Below, in pieces: positions 21,221 to 31,856 of a DNA stretch of 64,000 nt; position 1 is the first letter of the stretch, and every line of letters starts with the position of its first letter. Made by a program: the position numbers and the translations under genes. The DNA comes from Alentia gelatinosa. Its lineage: Eukaryota > Annelida > Polychaeta > Phyllodocida > Polynoidae. A model generated the notes under the pieces. It ran no database searches. It saw nothing but the letters and a program-made list of their open reading frames with translations, and had not been told where the DNA came from. The stretch is taken from the NCBI GenBank assembly GCA_950022655.1, contig OX465584.1, forward strand, positions 48,776,723 through 48,840,722, given 5' to 3'.

Positions 21221-21646
21221 CAGTAAAACCCCGCGTAAGCGGACACCCTCCGTTCCGGGCCAAAGTGCCCGCTTACGCGGGGTGTCCGCTTACGCGGGGT
21301 TTTCAAGTTTCCGCTGGGCCAATATGCAAGTGATTTATATCGATATGTAGGGGAGATAGAGGCGATGATAGATATGAAATCATTTTTTCAATATCTTAAT
21401 TGGGTCCGAAGTTATCAAACATTGATTTACAAAATTTATTTTCTATGAATATACTCACGCACATCATAACAAACAAAAATTAATCATTTTTGTTAAGGTG
21501 TCAGTCAGAGGTGTCCGCTTACACGGGGTTTTATGCCTTTTCGTACCGAAATAACTGTCCGCATACGCGGGGTGTCCGCTAACGCGGGGTGACCGCTTAC
21601 GCGGGGTGTCCGTTAGGCGGGGTGTCCGTTAGGCGGGGTTCTACTG
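21221..21646. mobile_element. Nonautonomous pogo/Tigger-like transposon with iterons (426 bp)
   Basis: The element begins CAGTAAAACCCCGCGTAAG and ends GGCGGGGTTCTACTG. These are inverted and flanked on both sides by TA (21219-21220 and 21647-21648), the target of Tc1/mariner-pogo elements. The CAGTA(G/A)AACCCCG terminus is typical of pogo/Tigger. The subterminal zones hold repeated GTCCGC(T/A)TACGCGGGGT units: three near the left end and five near the right, in both orientations. They are probable transposase-binding sites. No transposase ORF is present. Confidence 0.8.
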
Positions 21647-21648
21647 TA

Positions 21649-23540
21649 CATGAAACTGTCCCTGAAACATCACCTGGCGTACAAAGTCAACTGGCCATTT
21701 TGTTTTTCCTTCCATAACTTCTATTTGCAATGGTAAATAGTACATTCAATATTAACCTCTTCCTGAGACTAGCGGGCGTATAGGATAGGCCCTCTAGTAT
21801 CAGAAGCAGGTTAATATTGTGTATGTATTTGTTCTGAGTGAAATAAATCCCGAATCAATCTCTTGTTTATCCTTCCCGGCATTCACACGGACCGGAAGTG
21901 GCGTGGGAACACCATGACGATGACGTGCAGGGGGCTGGGATGGACAAACAATGCTCTGACACGCGGATTTAGTTCTGAAATATCTCTTCTAAGATCGCTG
22001 AGCCACGTTATATCCTCAGTCATTCCTCAAATGACATTTGCTTAACACAACGCCTAAGACGAATGTAAGTGCCTTACAATGACCTCCATTAAGATTTAGC
22101 ATACAGCCCATATATAGATGTTTATAGCGGATGTTTGAGAAGGATAAACTATGCTGACAAAGATTTTCAACTATTTTTTTTATCTATTTGCACAAATAAG
22201 TAGTACATGATGAGGCCTCTGCTGAGCAGCTATTCTGGCCAATTTTTACAACCTTATTACAAGTTCTGTGACAGGAACGATTCTCTGTCATAAGTTAATG
22301 ATATAAACAGTATTTACATGTAATGTGATGATGATATGGTGATGAGATACTACGTTTAAGACGTAATTTGTTCACAGTCGTTGTAGAACATTTCTGGTTA
22401 CACTTACACCTTGTCATATTATTGATTATATAGTTTTATTCTTACAAACTTTTTGTACAGCTAGAGAGAGCCTTCCTGTACTTCTAGCGGTATCTCATTC
22501 CATAGTTCCATAGATATGTGCAAAATGTAAAACCAAGTACAGTTCAAATTTATGATAGTGTAGGTCACCTAGCTAATTTTTGATGTTGTAATAACATTAT
22601 GATAGAATATATACAGACATTGCAAAATATCAGTTTCTTCAAACTTTTGCAGATTACTGTCAACTATTGTAAAATCTAGGGGACTAAACTAGCTAGTCTT
22701 AGAACTCAAACACAGCTGTAGCCTACTAGGTACTACTATGGACCAAGAACCTATCTGATTTATTGACAAGGTGGGTCTTCTTTTATATGCACTGCCGGGG
22801 TTTGACATGACAGGCTGAGATCTGTGATCTCTGCAATCTCATTGACTGTTGTATTAACAGCCAGGGATGACCAAATTGTTCAAGTTGACCATGTGTTCTG
22901 ATCTGTTGCAGGCAGCGCCATTGTGATATGCCTTTAAAACCTCCCGCCATTCCACGTTTTTATTCGATGTTAGATCTTAAACTTCATTTGAATTGCCCCC
23001 TACAAGGGAATTCCCGACTGTTTGATCACTCACCGCATCGGGAAGCACGCCGCAGGGCTTCGGTCAGAAACTCCGCTTGGGGTGTGACGCTACAAGGAGA
23101 CAATCTTCACTCGCTGTACTCTACAAAAACGCCCCCAGGTGGCAGTACTGACCTATTATGAGTGAGACAGTGAGGTCCGACTTTCATCCAACCGGAAGGC
23201 AAACACATTAATTCCGGCTTCCAAGCTTCTTGTAAGACACCTTCAAGCATGCCGCAATGTCAGTAAACACAATCTCTTGGAATACTTTTTTGTGAATGAT
23301 AAATTTTCTATGCGTTTGGTTCACGCCATTCTTCTGCATTATGCAGGTACATGTATACAATTCTGAGGTACACACTTTTTGTTTGAATATGAACGCATTT
23401 GAATAAAGCATATTCACCGCAGCATATTGAGTCATGGGTTTGTGATTGTTGGTTTTCTTTATCTCAGGGTTCAGCTTTTCTCACAACAAAGGGTTGTGAT
23501 CCAATCTATGAGATTTAGGCAGAAATCCTTCTCATTTACT
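21649..23540. other. Intergenic, no supported gene
   Basis: AT-rich sequence with shadow ORFs only. TTAACAGCCAGGG at 22854 resembles the junction after a SINE/LINE tail seen in other copies, but no tail is present. A moderately GC-rich patch at 22910-23170 gave no exon. Confidence 0.3.
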
Positions 23541-23735
23541 GGGGTGAGAGTTCTTTTACTTCTTCCACCAAACAGACATAGTATGACAAGGTCTGGCCTT
23601 TGATATAGCAGTAAGTCTAGCACTGTTGGGGATGATCATGAAGGAGAAAGGTGGCTGTACACCACACTTCATAGACATTGTATGAGAAGGACTGGCCTTT
23701 GATATAGCAGTAAGGTTAACATTGCTTGGAATGAA
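23541..23735 (-). mobile_element. SINE body fragment with two internal units
   Basis: Read on the plus strand it has GGGGTGAGAG, then CTTTTACTTC, and two copies (23574 and 23673) of the internal unit AGACAT.GTATGA.AAGG / CTGGCCTTTGATATAGCAGT. These match the SINE bodies at 40131, 44438 and 45082. The tRNA-like head is missing. Confidence 0.65.
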
Positions 23736-24150
23736 TGACATTCTTTCTGTCAATGATTTTGAATATATATACTTATAGACCCTTTATATAAAAATGAAAT
23801 GAGTACTGTATAGTAAAGGTGCCTAAATAACTGAGGTGAGAAATAGTTGAGATGAGAAAATAGTTGAGAAAAGAAAACCTTCTTCATGGATGATAAACAA
23901 TAACATCGATAACTTGTTTATGTACTGTTCATTGGCATGTATAGAATAACATTATAATGTGAAATATGATCAACGAAATGGATTTGACTCATTCCGAAAA
24001 AAGAAGAATAATTTCTACAGAGGTCCCTCAGTAAAAGAAATATGAGAATGATTGTCCATACATCCTCGACATACGGATAAACACAGCGCTCAGCGTTGTG
24101 CACAAAGAATCCTCTCACTATATCCAGGTACCACTCTCAGCCCACTTCCC
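23736..24150. other. Intergenic spacer
   Basis: Nothing recognised; directly upstream of the E-box cluster. Confidence 0.3.
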
Positions 24151-24226
24151 ACATCACGTGATCGGCTCTGCACCCACGTGACCCGGCCTCGCACCTGGTC
24201 ACGTGATCGGAAGTTGGGGCGCGGCC
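24151..24226 (+). promoter_or_regulatory. Triple CACGTG (CLEAR/E-box-like) cluster
   Basis: CACGTG occurs at 24155-24160, 24175-24180 and 24200-24205, in the contexts ATCACGTGATCGG, CCCACGTGACCCGG and GGTCACGTGATCGG. These fit the GTCACGTGAC-type site bound by MiT/TFE or USF/Max bHLH-zip factors. The third is followed by GGGGCGCGGCCATGTTGGATGG, a CpG-rich and YY1-like stretch. The cluster looks like a proximal promoter for the candidate exon at 24227. Confidence 0.45.
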
Positions 24227-24306
24227 ATGTTGGATGGTGAGCGTCTGGCGCGGGCTGTGGGACTGACGACTGGGCGGGCTGCACTCATACTCAGCCTCTT
24301 TTTGGC
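24227..24306 (+). CDS. Candidate first coding exon with signal-like peptide
   Basis: An ATG in a GCGGCCATG context opens 26 codons plus two bases and then meets a consensus donor, GTAAGT, at 24307. The peptide runs from MLDGERLARAVG to a hydrophobic end RAALILSLFL, which could be a signal peptide or anchor. I could not find the next exon, so the product is unknown. CLEAR-like boxes upstream would suit a lysosomal or secretory product, but that is inference. It may be chance. Confidence 0.3.
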
Positions 24307-26139
24307 GTAAGTGGCGTTTCCACCTGCCGACAAAAACCCACCGATCATGTGCACCCTGTACAAAAGTCGGTCGGTGGCCCTCCTTGAGAATATATCCATA
24401 CTGATAATCATTGGCCCAAAAGCATACACTCTGTCTCCACCTGAGGACCCATTATGTATTCCATGTGCACCAATTATTCAGTATGTATAAGACACGACAG
24501 GCCTGAAGATCATGATCATGAAAGGATGGCATAGACTTTTTTTCAATCTATCCCAGACATCTGCAACTTTGACAAAAGAATATATGATACCTGCTCTAGT
24601 GTTTGTTACCAAAATCAACCAGATTGGAATAGGAAAAATTAATGACCAGCTATTTGAATAGAAATCATAGAATCCTATTGCATTGGTCAGCGTGGCAACT
24701 CAGTGCAATCCCAGAATGCACCAGAAAAATGGCAGACGTTACCTGCCCTAATATCTCTCTGCGGTTAGGCCAGGCTTCCAGGCTACCTATTGACTGCTCG
24801 TGAGTTAAACAATGCTTGATGATAATCGGCGGTTTTGTAATATTGCATTCTAATAGAGGAATTTTGATCCCACTATGTTACTAAGAATATCATATCAATT
24901 AGAAAGGAATGTAGAATACCATCTAGAGAAGTCAATTGATCAATACCTGAAATACAGGCGCAATACATTAGGCAAGAATTGGTTGAACATTATAGAAATT
25001 CAAAAAGCCTCTGATAAAATGTCAAGTTAATCTGGAAACACAAGTAACTATAGAAGATGAACAGGGGAGTATTGTTTATGATAGCTATTTGCCGGAATTT
25101 CTTCATTATGCCAAAATATTCTGCCAAATTGATACCCTAAGATCTGTAAATGAGTATGATTCTCTACGGAGCCAAAGGAGTACATTATAATGTTCTTATA
25201 TATACCTTTCCCCAAAATGTATCATTTAACCATTGACTGGGGACCTCTGTGTTCTGTTCACGGGAACAAAGGCCGTTCTATCACTCCCCTATTGCGTATT
25301 CTTGGTGGTCCTACCATTTTTTTCCTTTTTAAAAGCTTTAATTATACTGGAGTTGGCGGTTAGGCAAGAGTCATGTTTATATAGGGGCTAGACTACAAAT
25401 GGTGTTGTAGGACTGAACAGAAGCAGTCTATAAGTAAACAAGTTTCCCCAAGTATTCTGATAGAAAAGCCATATGGACTTCGGTGTCCCAGGGTGTCACT
25501 GCTGGATAACCGGAAATCGTAGCGTACTGCCCAATTTACAGAGTGTAGTGTCCGTAGTGTGGCGTTACTTTTTGCACACGACTTTTAAACTCTCATTCTT
25601 ACCAGTAAAACAAGCTCAAGAATGTCTAAATTCAAAACATGAACTGGATTCCGCCCTGGGAAGTTGAAATGATAATGACGCATCGCTCTCGTTGACCCAG
25701 CACTAATTGGTAATTTGATTGATAATTAATAGACACATTTGCATTTATTCCTATGCATTATTTATGATGTCTTTTTTCATGTCGGCCAGTAGTTTGAACA
25801 CTCTAGAGAATAACTAATCAGCCCATTTCCTTTGCTGAATAGAGTACATATCCAGGAGACAAACCCGCTCTCGGAAACCCACCTCATTCTTCCGGATTCA
25901 ATGGCAGGGTCTCTTCTTAACTATCTATCTGATACGAAGTCACCATTGAAAACACCTAGGGATTGTGTATCGCTATCGGTGGAGGATACAACTTTATCTT
26001 ACCCCTGGAATAAATGTCCATAGGTTTAACATTGGGAACTCGTTCTCCATGCCCCTACAAGTATTGCAGTCCGTTCTCCATGGTTTATATCCTGTGTGTT
26101 GTCCATTCTTTTAGTGTGTACAGGGGTGAGATAAATATA
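24307..26139. other. Intergenic or intronic, no supported exon
   Basis: Checked for continuation of the 24227 exon; none was convincing. AT-rich. Confidence 0.3.
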
Positions 26140-26257
26140 GAAAGCAACTAGTTTTGGTCAAAGAAGTCATTCCCCTACTCGTTTGAATGCTATGTGATAT
26201 TCACACCGCATCAAACTCGTGAAGAACAATGACTTTGACCAAAACTTGTTGGTTTCT
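26140..26257. mobile_element. 118-bp palindromic MITE
   Basis: AGAAAGCAACTAGTTTTGGT at the left is inverted at the right as ACCAAAACTTGTTGGTTTCT, then CAAAG..GTCATT/AATGACTTTG further in. The arms are over 30 bp. Non-coding. Its outer layout recalls the R1 hairpin (ACTAGTTTTG) but the inner sequence is different. Confidence 0.7.
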
Positions 26258-26666
26258 TCTTTAGTATCCTCTAAGTAGGAAACATGGTAAGGTCACTGAC
26301 ACATCCCCCATCATGCAAAAGTAGTGTGTGAAAAGATCTGCGGCCATTTTTTCTTTCCTTTGATAACTTAAATTTGCAATGCTGAATGATAAATACTATG
26401 ATAACATGTCATCAATATTACCATGTGTATCCTCCTAGTGGTTGAATCTACACAATATCCTCGTTTCCACTCATTTATTAGCCACCTTATACATAGTGTC
26501 CATAGAAAACACATTGGCAGCATACATGTACTTGCATATCCGGTGCATACAGATATTTTGTATGCTCCGGGTTGCAAAAATCGGCCCATGCGGAAAGATA
26601 GTGCGTATGACTAAAATATCAGCACCCGACTTATCAGGAAAAGGTGGATGATGAATACAATATAGA
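26258..26666. other. Intergenic spacer
   Basis: Nothing recognised. Confidence 0.3.
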
Positions 26667-26789
26667 CTGGTTTCAGATGAAAGCGGTTATATGCTCCTCA
26701 GAGTTGACACTACCGGTACCTTCGCATGCACTGGGATAATACTACGCGTCAACTCTTTGGAGCATACAGCCCCTTGTATCTGAAACCAG
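26667..26789. repeat. Solitary hairpin of the R1 type, diverged arms
   Basis: CTGGTTTCAGATGAAAGCGG pairs with the right end CCCCTTGTATCTGAAACCAG; inner blocks ATGCTCCTCAGAGTTGAC and GTCAACTCTTTGGAGCAT pair too. The layout (about 120 bp, GCGTCAAC inner arm, TACTACGCG centre) equals the R1 hairpin while the outer arm sequence is different. Confidence 0.65.
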
Positions 26790-28859
26790 CCCTTAGAGAA
26801 TACTGGCTAAGGCTTCGTGGACGTTGGATTGTATGTACAATCCAACTTCCATTGAAGCCTAGACTGTATTCTTTTTATTATATATCCTTAAAAACGGTTG
26901 AAATAGTTAGATATTTACCAAAATGTCATTGTCAAAGTCGGCGGGCACAGCATCGTGTACTCGTACCCTGGTTTTCACGACGACGTTGCCATTGAGTTTC
27001 AAAAGTTACTGTGTGACGTCATAGCTACCGCTCACTCGCCCAGCAGATCTTTCATTGTGCTTGCGCTTATTAATTTCTTCTACAACCCTCTGCTATCACT
27101 TTCCCAAAGACGTTGTGACGTCATCGGTTGTGTACATTTTGCAAGCTGCCTGTCGGCCGTGTGTGGCGCTATGGCAATGGCAAAGTTCTTTGCTATGGCA
27201 TGCCAATTTCATTTATATTTTTAACTTTGAATCTAAATATTTTATAATTATTAATGTATTTATGTACGACTTTCACAACCTTTTTTAATTGTGTATATTT
27301 GCAGTCGATACTTAAACGCTGCCTTACATATTTTTTCGCTGGTTCGTATGTGCGATATATGGTCGGGAACAAGCTACATACTTCCTGTTTCGCGCACCCG
27401 GTGCCCGTACACTGAATTTCGTGCACATACATATGATATCTGAACATTACTTCCATACAGTATCGGTGTCAGTTTCGTGCACGGGTATATAATAATATAT
27501 ATTACTGCACAGCAACTACGCAAAGGATACGCCCAGGTTGATATTGTGTATGCATCATGTCTTAAATGCTATAGTATGGCGAAATTAGGAACATGACCTG
27601 GGTTGACAGAGACATATATATACTTGGACTTCCTGACCATCTGGTGAGACAAATCAGGGAACCACCTGTCGTGGGATGCCATATGGTCCGCTGCGATGAG
27701 TCACAACTATCGCATCTGTTTTATATCAGCCCGTCTTCATGATGAACACCAGGGTTTCGATATCAACATAAAAAGACAGAATGCTAAACCTTAAACAAAA
27801 AGAGAGACAAACTACCATGTGTAAAATCCTCATCTATTCGCTCGCTTTTTCTGAAAAAAATTGACCACTTGGTTTGTAGAACTTCTCTTCCATGTGGTAG
27901 AAATTTTCTTTTATGTGAAAATTTGTAGAGAAAATTACGGAGAAATATATGTACTGAACCAGAGATTTCGATAAAAATTGATGAAAAAAAAAGAGAAGAG
28001 AAGAATCCTTTTCGGTGCTGATGTTTGGAATGATAGGGCCATATATATGCCATAGATCTTCCAGGATAGTAAGAGACCATTATCATCCCCGTTTTCATAT
28101 CCATCTTATTATCCCATTTTGGTATCTTAAAGCCGAACACTAAAGGGTAGGTTTAATCAACTTTGATAGCTAACTATCTAGATGATATGTGCCCAATCCG
28201 AGTATCATAAAACGCCTAAAAAGCCATTAGAAGGAAGTGTGTGTTCTGGCGAAACATGAAAGACAAGTCAGGCCATAATCTGTAATCAAAACTTTGACGG
28301 ATCTAGAATTTCAGTCAAAGTAAACAACGAGAAAACCGCACGTTAACCTCCAGCTAAATCTCCGTGGGAAAACGCCCAGTTTCAAATGTCATGGTCTTCG
28401 TGGTGTTCTCGCTGTTTGAAATGATCTGTCTTTATGGACATATCGTCATGTATATAAATATGCGCTTCTTATTCAGAGTATGCAATCAGTAAGCATGTAC
28501 GAATGTGTATCCTACTTGTACTAGACACTCATACCCGTTTATATTGTCCTGCACAAAGATTTATCGACCATTACAATCAGACACACTTCAATAATAAGAT
28601 TTCCTTATTTCTAGATGACTACTCCTCCTTCCCTTCCTTCCTACCGTACACTGTTATACGGCCCAGTTTGGCGTGTACTGTATACTCTTCTAATGGCTAT
28701 GGAACTGGAATACCATTGAATACCATTTAATCACTGTACTTTCTCTAGAGATAATATAAACTGGTATTATGGACGTACTACTATCATACACTATGTCATC
28801 TAATGCTAGACAGTGCTATGTAGGTATTTGGCCAAAGGTTTTGCATGAACAAGAAGGTA
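26790..28859. other. Intergenic, no supported gene
   Basis: Two TGACGTCA-like sites (GTGACGTCATAGC at 27013 and GTGACGTCATCGG at 27116) flank a GC-richer patch; this could be a promoter, but no exon follows. The frame at 27784-28140 (minus) lacks domain features. Confidence 0.3.
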
Positions 28860-29045
28860 TTGTTTGTTTGTTTGTTTAAAAATGCAGTAAACCATTGCAG
28901 GTGCTTTTCAGACCCTTTCAAAGTTCTGCTTTTCTAACTGTTTTACATCACATGTGTGCTGATTAAACTTATGAGATAAATTTAGATAAAGCTCCAACCC
29001 ATACACATTTACCGAGTAGACTCTTCCTTTACTTCCTACACCACA
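28860..29045 (-). mobile_element. SINE-like copy, tail and partial body
   Basis: (TTTG)n at 28860-28877 is the tail read on the opposite strand. It is followed by AGATAAATTTAGATAAAGCT and CATACACATTTACCGAGTAGA, matching the body of the 40131 SINE. The head is absent. Confidence 0.5.
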
Positions 29046-29188
29046 GAACCAAGTATTCAAAGCGCACTCCCGGTCCATGGGAGAAAGTGTGTTCTCTTAC
29101 CTGGAGGCTGGTCGTGGAGGGATAGCGTACACCACCGGGAGGAGAGCTGGCTACTGGAGGACTAGTCCCATCCCGGCGGCAGGTGAGG

Positions 29189-29250
29189 GCGGTGGTGGTG
29201 GTGGAGGTGGTGTGGGGAGTGGTGGTGGGAGTGGTGGGTGGTGCCGGTCA
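29189..29250. repeat. GGT/GGA simple repeat
   Basis: G-rich imperfect GGTGGT(G) repeats, giving poly-Gly/poly-Pro shadow ORFs. They could form quadruplexes. Confidence 0.85.
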
Positions 29251-29287
29251 GGCCGAAGCAATGGAGCTCTTGTTTCACATCCAAATA

Positions 29288-29458
29288 GAGGCCATTCATA
29301 AGGTACGTATGCACTGACCGGGGGGGGGGGGGGGGGAGGGTCAACAATTTTGGAAATTTTGTGTATACTCCTTCTTTGTTCTATTGCGTACAAGATTGAC
29401 AAGGGGTGGGGAGTCCAGAATTTTGGAAATTCTGTATACATACTAAATGGATGGCTCC
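29288..29458. mobile_element. M2 MITE copy with an internal G-run
   Basis: The left end GAGGCCATTCATAAGGTACG and right end AAATGGATGGCTCC are M2 ends. A run of 16 G lies at 29321-29336. Inner arms: TTTTGGAAATTTTGTGTATA and TTTTGGAAATTCTGTATACA. Confidence 0.75.
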
Positions 29459-29776
29459 GTACAGTAAACTTTTACTTTTTTCCGTTTTTATTTTTCCTTT
29501 AAACAAGAAGATCAATGCAAGATAACACGCTTTATGTTGAGTCTTGTGCGTGGGAGAGGTGATAAGAATTAGGTTTTCTTTCAGATAGTAGCATCCTGGT
29601 TTCGGATGCTTTGCCTTCTGCTTCCTTTTTTATTTATTTTCTTTTTTTTAGATTGTTCATAATGAAAACAAAATCTGAAATGTATAAGATATAGGATTCT
29701 AGACCTATCGGAACCTGTTTAATCTATAGTCTACAGGCTACGGACCTTACCCTTGTCGAGAAGTTGACGGGTTTTA
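29459..29776. other. Spacer between two M2 copies
   Basis: T-rich, nothing recognised. Confidence 0.3.
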
Positions 29777-29892
29777 GGGGCCATCGATAAAGTATTTACG
29801 CAAATTTTCTAAAAGGTTTTACTCACCCACCCCTTCTCAATCCTGTATGCGAAAGAGCAAAGAAGGAGCATACGTGAAATGTCTATGCCCTA
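29777..29892. mobile_element. M2 MITE copy, one clear end
   Basis: GGGGCCATCGATAAAGTATT then ACCCACCCCTTCTCAATCCT and AAAGAAGGAGCATACG match the M2 interior in the opposite orientation to the 29288 copy. The right end is decayed (CTATGCCC). Confidence 0.6.
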
Positions 29893-30382
29893 TATTCGAG
29901 TGTTACTGTATAAATAACAATATAACGATAAAAAGATATCTACAGTAATAACTAGATAAAAAATTCAATTTTTGCCTACTCACATTATAAATATACAAAA
30001 CCAATTTGTGATTGTAGATGTGTGTATGTGCATACGTATAGATACCCTGGGCTATGGGTAATGTTCCTGCTATACAACCAGTTACCATGACATCACATAT
30101 AAAAAGTAGTACTTTTTCTTCCGGCAGGGCCCGCCCGTCACCTTTGCTTCTGCCATTTATAAACGACCAGGAGATCAAGGCTGACTCCCCACCCTGGGGC
30201 AGATCATGAAACAAGCAGGTCACTGAACAAAAACCTCGTCTCCATTGGCCGACGAAAATGACAGAGATTTTTTTAAGTCAGCGGTGCCACCGACTGTATA
30301 CATGTCGGTAACAATTTATGGGTGAGGGCGCATTATATTTCTACTGTATATTCAATTAAGGTACACACAGATTTTCTGTGAA
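29893..30382. other. Intergenic; start of CGGTGG-rich repeat area
   Basis: Holds GCCGACGAAAATGACAGAGA and CCACCGACTGTA motifs that recur at 30568-30640 (GCCAACGAAAGTGACACTGA, CCACCGACTGTA), i.e. a direct repeat of about 340-bp period. Confidence 0.4.
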
Positions 30383-30480
30383 AGATTTCGTCGGTGGTCG
30401 CCTTGTTACATAATCTAGACAAAATTAATCTATGAGTATTGTTTGCAAGTCTCGTTTCCATTAAACAATCTGGCGTTGGT
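30383..30480. repeat. Dispersed repeat, partner of 6375-6480
   Basis: Block order GTCGGTGGTCGCCTTGTTAC, AAATTAATCTATGAG, AGTCTCGTTTCCATT as at 6375. Confidence 0.45.
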
Positions 30481-31330
30481 ATACCCAAATGATCTATCGG
30501 TGGTTCCCGACTGTTGATCGGTGCCAAATAGTTGGCCAATTGAAACGAGTTCATAAACCTCTATTCCTCTGGCCAACGAAAGTGACACTGATTCTTTTAT
30601 CTACCCTAAAGGTCTGTCGGTGGCGGCCACCGACTGTACGTCTGTATCAAAGAATCAGTGAGCGTGTAGTATACCCATTGTTTCTAATCTATTTTCTGAG
30701 ATCATACCGATGAAATGAAAGAGTTTTGGTTCGGTCGGTCGGTGACCTTTCATACCTTATCAGTATTGACAAGTAGAAACTTGTCAAAATTGTCGTTGCA
30801 ACGCCATCTATGGCATATGTTTATATATTCTTTGAATGGCAGGAAGTTGTAGATTCAAAACCTGGAAAGAAATGAATAAGGGCGTGAGATTGTAAGTATT
30901 ACACAAAATCCATTGTAATCCTTTGAATATCCCCAATTATTCTTGAAAATGTGATGATTATGATAGTTTGTGGCTACAAGACATATTACGCAATAATATC
31001 TAGACTACAGCAAAACGGTTGACTAACATATTATCAGCCATTTGTAGGACTGAATCAGCAGCTAAGTCTGGTATGATTAATTCTTTTGTGTTGGTTTTGG
31101 CGGATGTCCTATCCTACGTTAAGTATGACTGTAACTGAATGTCATTGTCTGTTGCTTCTTTCTATCTAATATGTTGAAATGTGAGCAATTGCCTGTAAAT
31201 ACGTTAGGTATGAAAAAATCCAACTACTATGAGTTAAACAAAAATTGGCCACTGCAGCCTACTGAAAACAGGGTGCTACCCTAGTAGACCCTCTTGTCTA
31301 AATAAATGTTATTGTAGGCATAGGTGTTCC
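30481..31330. other. Intergenic, second CGGTGG repeat unit then unique DNA
   Basis: 30568-30640 repeats the 30248-30320 motifs. The rest shows no gene. Confidence 0.3.
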
Positions 31331-31856
31331 AACCCCCTCCATCTGACCCTCCTTGCCCCCTGCCCTTCCTCCTCCTCCTCCCCTCCTCTTCCTTTTCCTC
31401 CTACCCCTCCTACTCCTCCTTCCCTTCCTTCCCCCTACTCCCCCTTCTCCTCTTCCCCCTCTTTTTCCCTACTCCTCCCCTCTATCTTCCCTCCTACTAC
31501 CTCCCCCTCCTCTCTCTCCTATTCCCCTCCACCTGCCCGTCCTCCCCTCCCCCTATCCCTTCTATTCCTCCTCCTACTCCCCCTGGTTTACCTCCTCCTC
31601 CCCCTCCCTCTCTCCTCCTCCTACCTCTCCCCTTCTCCTCCTTTCTCTCCCCTCCTTCTCCCCCTCACCCTGTCCTCCTACCCTCCTCCTCTTTCTCCCC
31701 TGCTTCTCTTCCTCCTCCTTCCCCTCCACCTCCCCTTCCCCTCCTCCTTCCCGCTCTCCTCCCCTTCCTCCTCTCCCTCCACCTCCCCCTCCACCTCCCC
31801 CCTCCTCTTTCCCCTCCTCCCTCTCCTCTCCTCTTCCCCTTCTCCTCCCACTTTAC
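31331..31856. repeat. Polypyrimidine (C/T) tract, about 525 bp
   Basis: The plus strand is almost purely C and T, mainly CCTCCTCCC-type triplet mixtures. It may adopt triplex (H-DNA) form. Long Pro/Ser/Leu-only frames in all plus frames are by-products, not genes. A mirror-type purine tract lies at 35341-35880. Confidence 0.95.

Noticed and set aside
27784..28140. 118-codon minus-strand frame
   Set aside because: Phe/Lys-rich with low-complexity A/T origin; no domain features.
29151..29441. Poly-proline / poly-glycine frames
   Set aside because: Created by GGT repeats and a G-run; no domain or splice context.
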